Shown: in pieces, positions 37,464-50,700 of the stretch
Layout: every line of letters starts with the position of its first letter
Position numbering within the stretch: position 1 is the stretch's first letter
Assembly: GCF_000003815.2 (NCBI RefSeq)
Contig: NC_049982.1
Coordinates: 16,521,659 to 16,585,658 of the forward strand
Direction of reading: 5' to 3'
Length of the DNA: 64,000 bases
From: Branchiostoma floridae
Lineage: Eukaryota > Chordata > Leptocardii > Amphioxiformes > Branchiostomatidae
Position numbers and translations under genes: made by a program
The notes under the pieces: generated by a model
What the model was told of the DNA's origin: nothing
The model's database searches: none
The model's input: only the letters and a program-made list of their open reading frames with translations

Positions 37464-38420
37464 AAACTAGAGTTCCTCGAACACACATCTTCGCCAAATA
37501 AACATTCTTTATCGAAGGTCGTTGTTTTTGAATGATTAATGTATGTAATTGTGGCTATAATGGACCGGATAAGCACCAAATACAGCTTAATACGAGATGT
37601 TAATATAGCAAAGCTGGATGTAAGGTCTTTAGTTAGGCTAGGTTAGGCTAGGTCTTTAGTTTTATATAAGATTTCACTCTACAAAATGTACATTGCAGTC
37701 TTTTCGTAAAAAAAGAAATAATAAACAAACTTTGAGTGACTGGCCTATATATTAGATAATAGGTCATCTAAGGGTTACCTAAGGGTCATACGTAAGGATT
37801 GTTACGGCCCCGCCTTGGTGAATGTTTGTGTCCATCTCATGAAAATAGTAAGTAAACTTTTGCAATCGCGAGTTAAGTCAGAGGTATTTTACACAGTCTA
37901 CCTGGCCTGGCTATCACGTCAGGCTACTCAGATCCCCCCATTCATAGCCCCGCAAAGACAAAATAGCTGATTGACAGGCATAGTAATTGCTAATCTCCAA
38001 GTATTAGTATATTCATAAGCCTTACTTAGATCTTCCTCTACAACCTAGCACAAACCGAGACAAGATACGATACCACCCGCGTTCTATGACCGCACTCGTA
38101 CAACCCGGAAGTATATGATATTGTTGTAATCGGTTGCACGGAAACCCCCATGCAGTGTGAAATCGAGGCCAAAATCAGGCAAAAAGAGCCAGTTTGAAGG
38201 CCAACTTTGACTCTTCAAATCTCGTCCTGAAATAGTATTTGAATCATTAAGCGTACTGTATGCGATCGAACAACTCATGAGGATTACGTTGGCACCTTTG
38301 ACAGCCTGATTTGGCCCACCGCGATGTTTTAATCTTTTTTTACGTGACCATGTCTTATGCCTCAAACGGGCGGGCGTGTAACACCCTGCCATGGCATGAC
38401 GATTAGTTCTGCTCCACCTT
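37464..38420. promoter_or_regulatory. CpG-dense island in a CpG-poor domain
   Basis: CpG is frequent here, for example ACGGCCCCGCC near 37804 and ATGACCGCACTCGTAC near 38086, while the sequence for several kilobases on either side has very few. A minus-strand 102-codon frame starts inside it at 38392. Such islands usually mark unmethylated promoters in animals with mosaic methylation, so an unrecognised transcription start is plausible. The left end begins with a fragment like the 12701 repeat, so a recent insertion is the alternative. Confidence 0.4.
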
Positions 38421-38679
38421 TGATTTGTCTGTGCTAAGACCCGGAGACTGAGGGCAGGGAGCTAATTTGGTGTGACTGGCCCTTGTCAGGGAAAGGAGAT
38501 CAGGCTTCTGCTTCTGTCTGAAGGGCTTGAATGATAAATGAAGATTAATGGTCCACACATTAGTGCTGGACTAGGGTGACAATGGTGCCAGTGTCATGTT
38601 GCACTGCACACCACTTTTGTAAGGGATGTGGTTCTCTCCATGATAAGAATCCCAAAGTAATTATATTAAGTAGATCGCA

Positions 38680-39420
38680 ATTTACATAATTAGCATCTCA
38701 TTATGTTGATAATCACCCTAAGTACCTACCTACCAAAAGCAAAGAATATCCATCAATCCCCTCTGCAGTTATCCTTTTTAAAAGTTACAAACTATAAGAC
38801 CCACTGCAGTTCCAAACAAGCTGCTAGGGGGCCCAAAATTACACCATTCACTCCTAGTCCCAACAGCTATCCACCACTTAAAAATCATGAACATGGCACT
38901 TCTGGAAAATTTAGGCGCAAGCTTTGATGCTCACTTGCAGTACCAAAACAAGTCGCTAGGAGGCCCATTATCGAACTTGACCTTCCTTTCTGTGTCCCCT
39001 ACCTATCAACAAAATATCATTAGCATCCATGTAGAACATCTCGAGTTATCGTGTTAACAGACAAACGCAATTACATACAAAGCCAGCTACAGCACCATAG
39101 GTAAAAGCTAGCTAAACCATTCTCGCACATGACAATCCTTTACACAACCGCTACACACCTGCCAAATATCGTAGAAATCGCCCAGCTGCATTTTGAGTTA
39201 TGCTTCTCGAAACAAACCTCGAAAAAATACAAAGCTCGCTGCTGTACCGTAGGAAAACGCCAGGTAAGCCATTTTCAAACTAGGCATGCCTTTCGACAAC
39301 CGCTACACACCTGCAAAAAATCAAAAAGTTCCATCCACAATTTCTCGACTTATATGCTGTTGACCTACATACAGACCCAAGTAAGCAATCTTATAATCTT
39401 CGCTGGCGAAGATAATAATG
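38680..39420 (+). repeat. Second copy of decayed dispersed repeat
   Basis: Shares ordered blocks with 28190-28400 (CTGCAGTTCCAAA, then a GGGGGC box, then TATCCACCAC). Internally it repeats a phrase with CGCTACACACCTGC at about 39148 and 39300. Confidence 0.5.
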
Positions 39421-41014
39421 CAAGAAGATAGTGATACATGACATTTCTGCAAAATTCATGATAAGTTAGCAAGAATCTGTCCCAATCATTAATACCTGAC
39501 ATGGATATTTTGATTCAATCATATTTTCAGCTATTATGTGCATCTGAGAACAACATGATGTTTACTGCATTTTTGCAAACTTATGGAAAATTAAGATTAC
39601 CTTATTTTGCAGAAAACATGGGCCAAAAGGTGAAGAGTAATGCAGTTAATATTATGTAACAATACAGTGGTCTACAATGTACACCACTAGAGGTGTGTTA
39701 ACTGTAAATTTCTAAACCTTTACCTTATGAGGTCATGAACATTATACTCATTGCTCACCTCCATATATATTGATGCTGAATTGATAAGGACAATAAGCAA
39801 TAGTATACACCTGTTATCATCTTCAAGAAAATTACCCTGACAGCACAATTATGGTCTTTTTGTTTAGCCAAGCTATCAAAGAACAGACCTCATTGTTGAA
39901 ATACAGTAGATGTGCATTGTATAGATGAATATTGCTTTATTTTCAATATTATTATAAAGAGCAGCAGCTTCTCAATGATGTGTTTAACGTTATGATACTT
40001 CTTCACAAAGATAAATTGCATTTCAAGAATCTGCTAGTGACTATAGTAGTAAAGAATTTAACAAATGTGTTTAAATCATGCACAAAGTCTTGCCAATTGC
40101 CACACCTTTAGACTCTGAGGTAAGTGTACTATGTGTACATTGTACATTTCATGACCATGCCAAAGATGTTTGACGTCAACTCTGTCAGAAGTTGACAGGA
40201 AACTAAATGAATTGCCTATCATATCATTGCACCTCTTATTTTGAAGTCAATCATAATGTCATACGTTACAATACATTTGTAAGTGTTGCAACCTAGGTAT
40301 TGCAGTTAAAATCCACAAAAAATGCCAGAATAACGTGTATCGTCAGACACTAAATAGGAAAGTACACACTCTCAGCAAGCTGAAGTAGCACACCAGGTAA
40401 ATGTAAACCCTGATACTACCGGAACTAACGGCAACACAATCACAACTAATCAGCTAAAACACAGAATACACAGTTATGAAGTATGTGATATATAATGTTT
40501 TACATGGAAAGCAGTAATACATTTGTACATGTAAGTTATCAGCAGATAACCCCATGGAGCTAGTAATGTTGTATTATGAAGGGTAATGTTTGTGACATCC
40601 CCAAAGCTACTGGCCAGTACACCTGCTTCCTATAAACCATCCATTTCAGAGGGATGAGCTTCTCCCCTCAACAAATAGTAACATCACTTATAACTTATCA
40701 AATAAAGAAGAATTCAAGCTGAACGTTATGGACCCTTACCACAGATAGATACAAGTTAAGAACAATCTTTATATAAAAAAAGTCAGTTATCTGTTGTCAG
40801 TTATCATCTTACATTCATGGAACAATATTTAGCAGAATATTTGGAGAACATTTACCAGAGAGTGATGCACAATATATACAACAAGACCATCCCTAGTACT
40901 TTCCTATTCCTGGCAGTAGAAAAGCAGCATCCAAAATAAATTACACAGTACATGATTAGGTAATGATGCGCAAACATTTTGAATGTTTGAATTTTATCTG
41001 CAGCTCCCATTCTG

Positions 41015-41053
<39 letters not shown>

Positions 41054-41671
41054 CAAGGTACCTATCAGTACAGAAAAATGTCCCCAATAGCAATATAAAC
41101 ATCATGTTTGCTGACATGGTCAGCATAATACCCAATGGACTTGAGCCTTTTTTATTATCATAATATGTTAACACCTCTTACAGGTAAGCCTTATCCTTTC
41201 TCAAAATAGTTAAAAGTACATGTAGTGAGATTAAAACAGTCATGCAAGCTGTCAAAAATACTTCCAGCACATTATTTCTGTGCATGTCTCTTACCTTAGG
41301 ACTACTAGTAATGCCAGCTCCTTGCACTAAGTTAAAAAAAGTAATTTCCTGGGTTGAAAGAGCAGGAAATTACAATCATTTCAGGCGAACTGCACGATGA
41401 AGACAACAAAGGTCTGCTGACATTAGCAAGAGGGCTTTCAACTGCATCTAATGTAATCCATTCAGTGATGGTATCTGGCAAAATAAAGGCCATGAAATGC
41501 AGTTGACAGCTCTGGTGTGTGCTTGTAGACCTTTGTGCCTACACTGTCTCATTAGCAAGCAAAATATAGCCTCACTGTAATCATCAAAATCTAATATTCA
41601 TGATCTTTATCCAACACCACCCAACACATACTTCAACACTGGTATAAATGCACCCTCAAGACCAGGCCGTG
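39421..41671. other. Intergenic and probable LST2 3' UTR
   Basis: No coding evidence. On the minus strand a possible polyadenylation signal (TTTATT on the + strand, about 41151) lies roughly 0.5 kb past the LST2 stop. Confidence 0.4.
41016..41049. repeat. (TA)n microsatellite
   Basis: About 17 TA dinucleotides. Confidence 0.95.
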
Positions 41672-41797
41672 TCAGTGGATGTCTGCGAGGAAGGGGGTGA
41701 CTTGGAACATGAAGCAGCGGTTGCAGACCCGGACTGGTTTCATCATGCCGTAGCGTGGGATGGGCACAGAGTTGGCAGAGCAGCGAGAACAGAAGAT
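41672..41797 (-). CDS. ZFYVE28: LST2 last exon: second half of FYVE finger
   Basis: Acceptor CTCCCCAG, 42 codons including TGA at 41672-41674. Encodes [17 protein letters not shown], then PVRVCNRCF and a short tail [12 protein letters not shown]. The Cys pairs CSRC and CNRC are late zinc ligands of FYVE, and RVC is a family signature. Confidence 0.92.
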   Translation of the reverse strand: MFCSRCSANSVPIPRYGMMKPVRVCNRCFMFQVTPFLADIH

Positions 41798-44700
41798 CTG
41801 GGGAGAGTGAACAATGTTACCACCTGTATGTCATCTTCAACCTTTGGCTACAATTTAGCCAGTTTCTCTCTGGACACAAAGTAGATTTTATAGAAAAATA
41901 GGAAGAAAGTAGTGAAGTTTAGCAGAGCAAACACGAAGCAAAGCTGCACCTGTGACAACATTGCATCCTTCATACCTGTAATATCATTACCAGGCTACTC
42001 AAAGTGCTGAGGGATGGATCAAGAAGGATTGTGAGGAGAGGCTTCAGACATTGTTAACCCTCAAACCACCGTAGCTTTTTTGTGACGTAGATTACCGTAT
42101 GGGGTCAAAACTGACCCCATAAGTTTTTCTACAAATACAGTTTTTTGTGTGACTCTTTTGGGGATTTGTATATATTCATAGTTTCGTTAATCTATGTCGG
42201 ATAGTTTGACATGATTAGATGAGAATACTTCTAGCTCATTATCATAATTTATGCAAAAAATTATGAGGACCACATTTTGCACCAACGCTATTCAGACCGC
42301 GTAGGAGGTTTTTGATGCCTGCTGTACCAATTTCAATGTCGTATAGCGCCTTAATGTCTTATGCTAGGGCCACCAAACTTGGTAACTTTTTTAAAAATGT
42401 TGATAGTAAACATTTTCAGTGAACAAAGTATGTTCATCATTTTTCATGTTGCCATGGCAACGGAATTCTGATAGACATATTTATTATGAAATTTTCTAAT
42501 TTTGTATTAAACATTTATGTTTTAAGGTTTTCTTGGCAAAAAGCAGTTGTTTATCGCATGTAATGAAATTTAACGTAAATTTAATAATTCAATATTCATA
42601 ATTGATGCAAATATAATTACGTCATCAGTGAAAATCCAATATGGCGGCCGATATTAGCTAGATGACGTCATAATGTTGTCATAAAACATGATAATTGCAT
42701 AAAAGCTGTTACGATAATTTCTGTCTTACGTGTACATCATTCTCTAAAAATTTCGTAATCATACGATAATTTGTTTAGGTGTGGGTCCCCAAAGTGTGTT
42801 TAAAAAAATGCTGGGGTCAGTTTTGACCCCACTGGACCATGCATAAACTCTCAAGGATAACTTAATCAACAATGAGCCAATCCCGGTAAAAACGTATGAG
42901 AAGTTATAGGACATATAAACAAACAAACTCATGGAAGGAAATTTGTTTTCGACCAGAAATGTCATAATGGCACACATTGATATATGCCTGGGGTCAGTTT
43001 TGACCCCATACGGTGGTTTGAGGGTTAAGGGAACTTCTTTTTTCAAGCAGCAATCTTCACCACTGATCTCTCTCTATGTGACCATGGTACAGATTGAAGC
43101 AATCACTTATCATATACTGTATACAAAATACTTTAAATAGCAACAAGAGTCCATTGTAAACAAGTGTCCATGAAGTTATTATGATGTTTGCAGTACGTTG
43201 TACGTATATCCTCTTAACTAGGAACAAATGTTTTCAATTTCCTTAAATCTCTTTTGACAATGTCCAGGTAGTTGTTAAGATTATAACATTTAAGCCAGTG
43301 TCCATTGCATACATGCATGTAGCAAGCAGGAGCCTAACCTCTACATGGAGAGTAGATATTTACCCAATCTTGACAAAGCAGTACCCCCATACATGTATAT
43401 AGCAGATGTACCCCTTTACAGAGGTAACAAATACTATGTAGAAGACTGATGAATGTAGATGTAACCATTACATGAGGCAGAATATGGACCACTTCAAGGG
43501 GAAAGGCAATGTCAAGAGAAATTAGATCTAAATTAGATTATGAGTTCAAATGACCTGGAGAGTATGTAAGTCATGGGCATGAACACGTCACTGAGGACAA
43601 TTCATCTACAGCTACTTTTAAATCAAATGAAACTAATATATTGCAGAGATGTTACCAGGGCCAAAAAGAATGGCCAAAAGAAGCTAAGTTAGCTCAAACA
43701 TTAATCAAATTAGAAATAGCTAGTGTTATAACATTATATCACCTTTTATTGTTTCTAGTGCATGGCATGACCAATTTACCAAACCACAATGTTGCAGAGC
43801 TGACCCAATAATAAAGGATGCTATTATAATGGCTTTTGCTGTACATCCAGAGGAGAGTATTTATTTGAGTATCATTTGGCTGATGAAGATCATCAATAAT
43901 TAAAAAAAAAAGGTACCGTCTTCAATAAATGAAAAAAAAGTAACATTACAATGTAATAAACTATATCAGGTTTTTTTAAAGGATTATAGCCAATTAAGCC
44001 TGAAGCATCTCCGGATAAAAGTGAGCTGTCTAAATGTTCATCATGTATATCAAAACAGCTTTTGTTCTCTGCTAGATTTCGTGAATTAGATTTGCTGACT
44101 GGATACGGCAGCTGACCGGATCTGGGAGGTGACGGATCTGGCAGGTCACCTCCCAGATGCGGCAGGTCAACATATTTTGATGTGAACAGTGCCTAGTACT
44201 GCCTACCCAAATTTGCCTTATATCACAAGGACTCAGTCTGACCTAAAGAGTAAAATTTTACACTCTGAATCAAATGTGAAAAGGTCATAGGTCTGCAGAA
44301 AGTCCCAACTTGGTGGTTGAAGAATGGTTGAGAGGTGGGGAGGGAGATGTGTATCATGACATGTGGGCAACAATGGTGCTCACTCGGTCTACATTATTGA
44401 TTCCTTAAAGTTGGACCAAGCCACAGGGAGCTGGAAGTGCTGATGTGAGGCTTTTGTCATAATCAGAGAGATGATTTCTCAGGTGGCTTTATAAAAATGG
44501 TCATTATGGCTGCAATCAAAGACCTCTGATGTTAAGGGACTGTGACAACTCAAGATTCATCGAAATCGAGATATACATTTTTTTGTATATGGTATCATTC
44601 ATTTAGTAATCTTTACAAATTCTTCAGTACCAAAGAAAGTTTTCATTTGCTATATAAAATTGAAAAAAAGTTTCTATCAACAGTTTCATAGAAAATGTGG

Positions 44701-47700
44701 ACCATAACAGACTGTGAGGGGAGAACAGGTGAAAGACTTTTCTTGTATCTTCCTCAGCTTCTTCTGACCCTGTGGTGTTCTGTGTTGACCTTGCAATACN
44801 NNNNNNNNNNNNNNNNNNNNNNNNNNNNNNNNNNNNNNNNNNNNNNNNNNNNNNNNNNNNNNNNNNNNNNNNNNNNNNNNNNNNNNNNNNNNNNNNNNNC
44901 CCACAGGCCATACAGCCAGATACAGCTTGGTCGGGAAGCCAGGCAGGTGGTTCTATGGGTTGCAAAGAATTACAATCAAGATATCAGAAAATTAGCCTTG
45001 GATAATTCTGTTACAAGAGCAAGTAAATCATTTACATTTTTGGTATACATGTAACTTTAAGATCAAGAACTGCTACTCATCCTTGTTAACTTCTGAGTAG
45101 CAAATGGGTACATGAATAGTTATATAGTCAACAAACACTATAAAGGATAAAAGTATTTAAATTTAAGAGAACAGATGGAATAAAAGTAATAAATGTTGAC
45201 AAATGATACAGATTTTGTGGATGCTTTGCCTGACACAATATATTTGCCAGCCCTTCCAAAATATACCCCACCTTCCACAGAACCTCTCTCCCTTCTTCTT
45301 AAGCTGAAGACGTTTGTGTCCATATCTGTGCGTGGAGGAGGGGGAGGGGGCACCATGAAGTCCAGTCCAGTAGAAAACAGGGGCATGTCTATCCTGTCTG
45401 GTCGGGTGGCACTGAAGGTGGATCTGCCAGGTCATCAGGTGGTGTCAGTGTGGCATCAGAGACATCACCTGTGTGGACAGTTTCTGTGGTGTCCTGGGGA
45501 AGTGGTGGCAGTTCTCGGGTGATTCCATACACAGTGTACTCTGTGAAGTCACGTTCTTGTGTGTCATGATCTTCACTGGGGGAAAGAGTATCCTCAATTG
45601 TGTTGCGGGTGTCTATTACGTTTTGTGTGGGCGTGGACGTGTCTGAAACATTGCACGGGATACTTGGCAGTGTGGCTGGATCAAAGGGTATGTCCTGGGC
45701 TTCGCTTGGCCCCCACGACTCCATCTCATGTTCTGACCAATCAGCTTGATTTCGAGCAAGCAGTGCTGCTATCCCATTGCCAGAGGGTGTGGTAGCCTCA
45801 CCCCCCTCCAACCCACGTCTTACATCCATGGTGTTCTCTCTGAGTGACCAAGCTGCGGTTTCCCCAGTGTTTTCCCCTATGTACTCTGAGGGGGGCACTG
45901 GTTCGGCCACAGCATTACTGGGTAGTGGAGGCAGTGGCCGGTTAGACTGTAAGCTTCCCACACCTCCAAGTATCACAAACTCTTCATCATCGTAGTCTTC
46001 AAGTTCATCAATGGCTTCCTCTCCAAGGGCATCTACTGCTGTCTCTATCTCAATATCTAATAGGAAAGACAAAACAGTGCATACAAATCAGTATTTTGGT
46101 CATGGAAAGCTGTATGGGAACATGGTACAGGTAATATTTTGAAGGGCCTTCTCAAGGATTTTGTTATTCCTTATTTTTTTCTTGCTTTCTTTGAACTTTG
46201 ATTTACACATTAACTGGAANNNNNNNNNNNNNNNNNNNNNNNNNNNNNNNNNNNNNNNNNNNNNNNNNNNNNNNNNNNNNNNNNNNNNNNNNNNNNNNNN
46301 NNNNNNNNNNNNNNNNNNNGGGGCTATTCCATAAAGATGACATCACTTAGCATATAGAAACACAGCTCGAGGGAGGGATAACTTGTACACAGTTACATTG
46401 ATTTTCAACCACATCAATGCCTGTCCCTATTTTCAGATTGCTGCCGTAGGACCTAATTTGTCTTTAAGATCCAGCTGGACGACCTTATGTATGTGTATAT
46501 CCATGCCTGGCAGACTAGAACCAGAGACTTCAGGCATTTTACCTTCATCATCATTAACATCTGCTGGTGAACATTGTTCCCCCGTTCCCTCTGTAATGCC
46601 ATTCTCCTGAGCTTCTGCAGTGGGACTGGGATTTAGACTGGTGTCTTCCACAACCTCCTCCAGCACAGTACAGTGCATCAAGAACACTGCCTTTAGAATG
46701 TGCCTCAGGTCACTCGCGTAGTTGGTCTGTAGTTGGTCTGCAACACCTAAAAAAAGTGAATACAACATTATCATAAGTATTTGCCTTAAAAGTTTACATC
46801 ATTATTTGTACCTGTGAGGTTACTGACAAATCCAAGTACTGGGTGCTTATCACGTTTGATTTAGACTCTTGGAAGTTTCTCCTATTAGCAAGTTATGTGA
46901 TCAAAAGTAGACCCTGCAATATATTTGCACATTCTATTTCCCATCCATCTCTTGGCTTTTAACTGTACCATATAAAACAAAATGCTACAACAGTCAGCAA
47001 TGACCCTTACAAGCTGAAACAAAATTGGATATTGAACTATATCCCAACTGATCACCATTACTATGTAATCAAAGCCTCTGTAGTCCAAAGTAAGAACTTT
47101 GAAGTTGTGAAAATGATATATAATGCGTATCTGATCTTTCACCTTAACGCTAACAATTTAAGACTCGGCTTAGGATATACAATATCAAGATCAATATCTG
47201 TACTGTTGTATTCAAATTTGATCATCCCCCTAAGAAACACAAAATGGGTTTCCAATATCAGACAGAAAAAAGGATCCCCTAACATTGAATTATTCATATC
47301 TGGTTCAATACTAATAAATCTGAAAACAATAGGTCCCATCACCACTGACTGCAAAGTCTTGATAAGCGTAAAAATGGAAAAAAATCATTATAGGTATCCT
47401 GTGACTCCAGGCCATATTTATAGGTAATCATAACATTGAAAAAAAACATCAACAGAATAAGGATAAAAGACAGACATGAGAAGACTGGCATGAACAATCT
47501 CTTGCATTACATGTATAACAAATCCCTTCCCTCCAGCAAAATAAGGGAAAATTGCTGATTCAAAAACCTGTGTCACAGAGCTTTTGTATGCACTGCAACT
47601 ATTGAACGGTTAGTAACAAACATATTCTATCATGCTCTTTCTGGGGGTAGTTCATGACATCTTAAAGCAGTGATTTGACATCAAGAATTTGAATTTTACA

Positions 47701-50700
47701 AACTTCAGGGATTCTTAATTATGACAAGCTACCATTAAGTTTTCTTTCAAATAACAGATTAGTATGTTACAACACTACATTGAGGAACCTACATGTGTAA
47801 GCTGATGTGGTAGAAGACCTGGTACAGTCTGTGTGTGCCTCTCCAATCTAACTCAACATACATAAGTTACACCTGGCTTTTCAAATGTCAGAGTCAATTT
47901 AACTCCTAGCCAACAACACATGATACAGACGACATCACAAAATAAAGATATTGAAAAAAAAAAACACCTAGAAGTTGCCTGTCAGGCAGAGTTAGTGAAT
48001 GGGAAGTAACAACTATCGTGCAATCCATTGACCTGTGTACTGTGCTGGCAAACATAAAGTGAGACTGTCACATCAACCTCTAGACCTACTGCTGAGTACA
48101 TTTTGAAACACCTGTCTACCAGCACTTTTGATCCACCTTATAAACTGAACCTGCCTGCGAGTGAGACAAACACGCTTGAAATTGATGAAATACTTTCAGA
48201 GATGAGACTTAATTTTAGATAAGATTATGTCTGTGCCGACCATATTGATTACTGCTTGGCCTAGTTATCTGGGATGGATACTTTCAAGCTTAAAATTGAT
48301 TTCAGTTTAAATCAAACTGATATCAATTTAGTTCCTTAATCAGTTCAAATTTTTCACATTTTAACTACATTGTAAATATGAAGCAGATACACCAAAACAT
48401 AGACTGAGGTCTCCGACAAAAATCAATCAAAATTCAGCTGCAAGATATCTGATTCTGCAGTAAATGATAGACACAGCCTCTACATTTCAAGACTTATCAT
48501 AAATGCAGTGAATTTGAACCTGAAATCATCTTGAAAATCCCCTTCAAGTACATGTAACTCGGTTTTCTTTGTGCAACAAGGTCACCACAGCAAATATGAG
48601 ACATAAATTTATTACAACAATGTCTGTATCGGATTGAGCAGACAAAGCAGTACGAGGCTTATAACATGAATGCAGCAGTCATGATTTACCAGATATACAG
48701 ACAAACAGCCGATGGATGAGGTCACTGCTGCTCTTAAACCTGGCCCTGAGTTCCTGTCGAGCTGCTAGCTCTGCTGCCTGGACGGCCAGCGCAATCTCAT
48801 GCTCATCGTGCATCTCTGAGGTGTAGGAGCTGGTCTCACTGCTGCAGCCACTACACATGGGGAGGGGCTCAGGTTAGGAAGAGTACAAGCAAAATCTTTT
48901 CATCATTGAGACAAATAGGCAAATCTGACACTTTATTGTTTGAGATGCATTTCAAATAGGATTGCTATGGATGAAATACTTTGATTCATCAATACCCCCC
49001 ATTTCATGGAGGAAATGAATTTTGGATGATGTAGAAGTGGATTGTATAGTTCTATGCATGACTCAGGTGATTGTGAATCTGTGACTCTACCTTTCCTCTT
49101 CCCACTGCTGTGAGCTGAAGGAGCCCATGCTGCTGGTTACACTGCCCAGGGAACTGCTGTAGGAGCCGTTCCCACTCCCTGAGTCCATGTACTTCAGCCT
49201 TTGGATCCTCCCTGGACTGGGCTTGGGACTTTGTCGTGGGCTCTCCACATCATCAAACCTACAGAAGAACAGAATACACCAAGGTTAAATTCGAACACTT
49301 GGTTTCATGACAGTTCATCAGATTACAAGATCTGACTTTTAAGGGGTTTCTGTTGGAGACTTTGAACTTTTTGCCACTGGTTAAAACACACCTTGGACCT
49401 AGAACACCAGAGCTATAACTAAGTGGAGCAATTCTAAGTATTCTAGGGGTCCAAAGCACTGATTAACCTTTGTATCACATTAATTAGCCTGATAGTACCA
49501 GATTGTGTCCCAGCTGCAAACATAAAATTTTGGCCATTTCACTGCTGAAATATGAAGTTCTTAAAAAAAAACTGTGCTTTTATCGATGCCCAAAAGGCAT
49601 GGACAATGAATGAAAACAATTCTTTGTCCATATCCTTTGATCAGTAACCCAAATCAAAACAAGTTGGTAACAGCAACTTGGGGTAGGAACGAAGAAGTAA
49701 GAAGGATGGAACTAGGGTATGGCTAACCAGAGAGACAACAGTTTTGGGCTGTATCTGGAACTTTCCACATCCTCAAATCTGTAATGGAGACAAAAAAGGA
49801 CAACGTGTGAAGGACAACACCTATTGAATGTGAAAAACCAGGCTTTTGGCATATCAACTTATAAAATCAACCCAAGATTTTCATATGCTGATGCCAAATT
49901 GAACACAAAGTAAGAGTCAATGCCAAATAATGTTCCCAACATCAAATACATTAATTTTGTACAAGTTTTCAAACTGCATCTTCTATGTTCTCAACAGTTG
50001 GATGTATGATTGCAATGACGCAGCAAGTCACTCCATAAAATACAGCTTATAGTGTGGCTCAGGTCACACAACCAAAACATGAATAAAACAAAATATTATA
50101 AAATAAAAAACGAAATAAAATGTCATGCAAGTCTTTTGCTTCACTTCTGGGCTGCTTTTAAGGACTACTTTGTAAACATTTCCGTAAGTCTGTGCACTAA
50201 ATGGGCCTACCAAAACAAATTAAGTACAGTGTAGTTTTGTTCTTGCCTGAAGTTTCTTCTTGGGCTGTACTGTGCAGCAGCACTGGCAGGGATTCCCACA
50301 GCATCCAGCAGGGGTGACCTACGACCTCGTGCCTCCTCCCCACTAAGATGTCTTTCCTTCAACACCTTGAGCTGACCCACTGCACTTGCAACTGGCTCCA
50401 CCAAGCAATTTGCTTCTCCTCCAACTTTCCTTTGCTCATTCCATGATGTGGAACAGACATTTATTTCCACGTTATGACCTTCTTTCCTCTGGTGAGTTGA
50501 CTTTGAGGAGTCATCCTCAGAACTGCCTGGCTCGAATGAATCTTCCATATAAAACATTGGCTCGTCTGAACTTTTACTGACATGTCTGTTTCTGGGAGAC
50601 CCAACAGACCTGTGGCTGCTACTTAGACCCTCAGCCTGGCCTTCAGGGTTGAAAATGACGGTGCTGGACGTCTTCATACCAAATATCTCTGAAGTGTCAC

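Larger units (their letters stand above)
41798..44799 (-). other. LST2 last intron
   Basis: Contains the TTAA-flanked element at 42058-43024 and a hairpin at 44120-44158. Its 5' splice site is probably lost in the gap at 44800-44899. Confidence 0.6.

Noticed and set aside
45193-45995. Plus-strand frames of 70-110 codons
   Set aside because: Shadows of the LST2 exon at 45469-46056 on the opposite strand.
47032-47427. 131-codon + strand frame
   Set aside because: Ile/Asn-rich translation of AT-rich intron; opposite strand to the host gene and without motifs.
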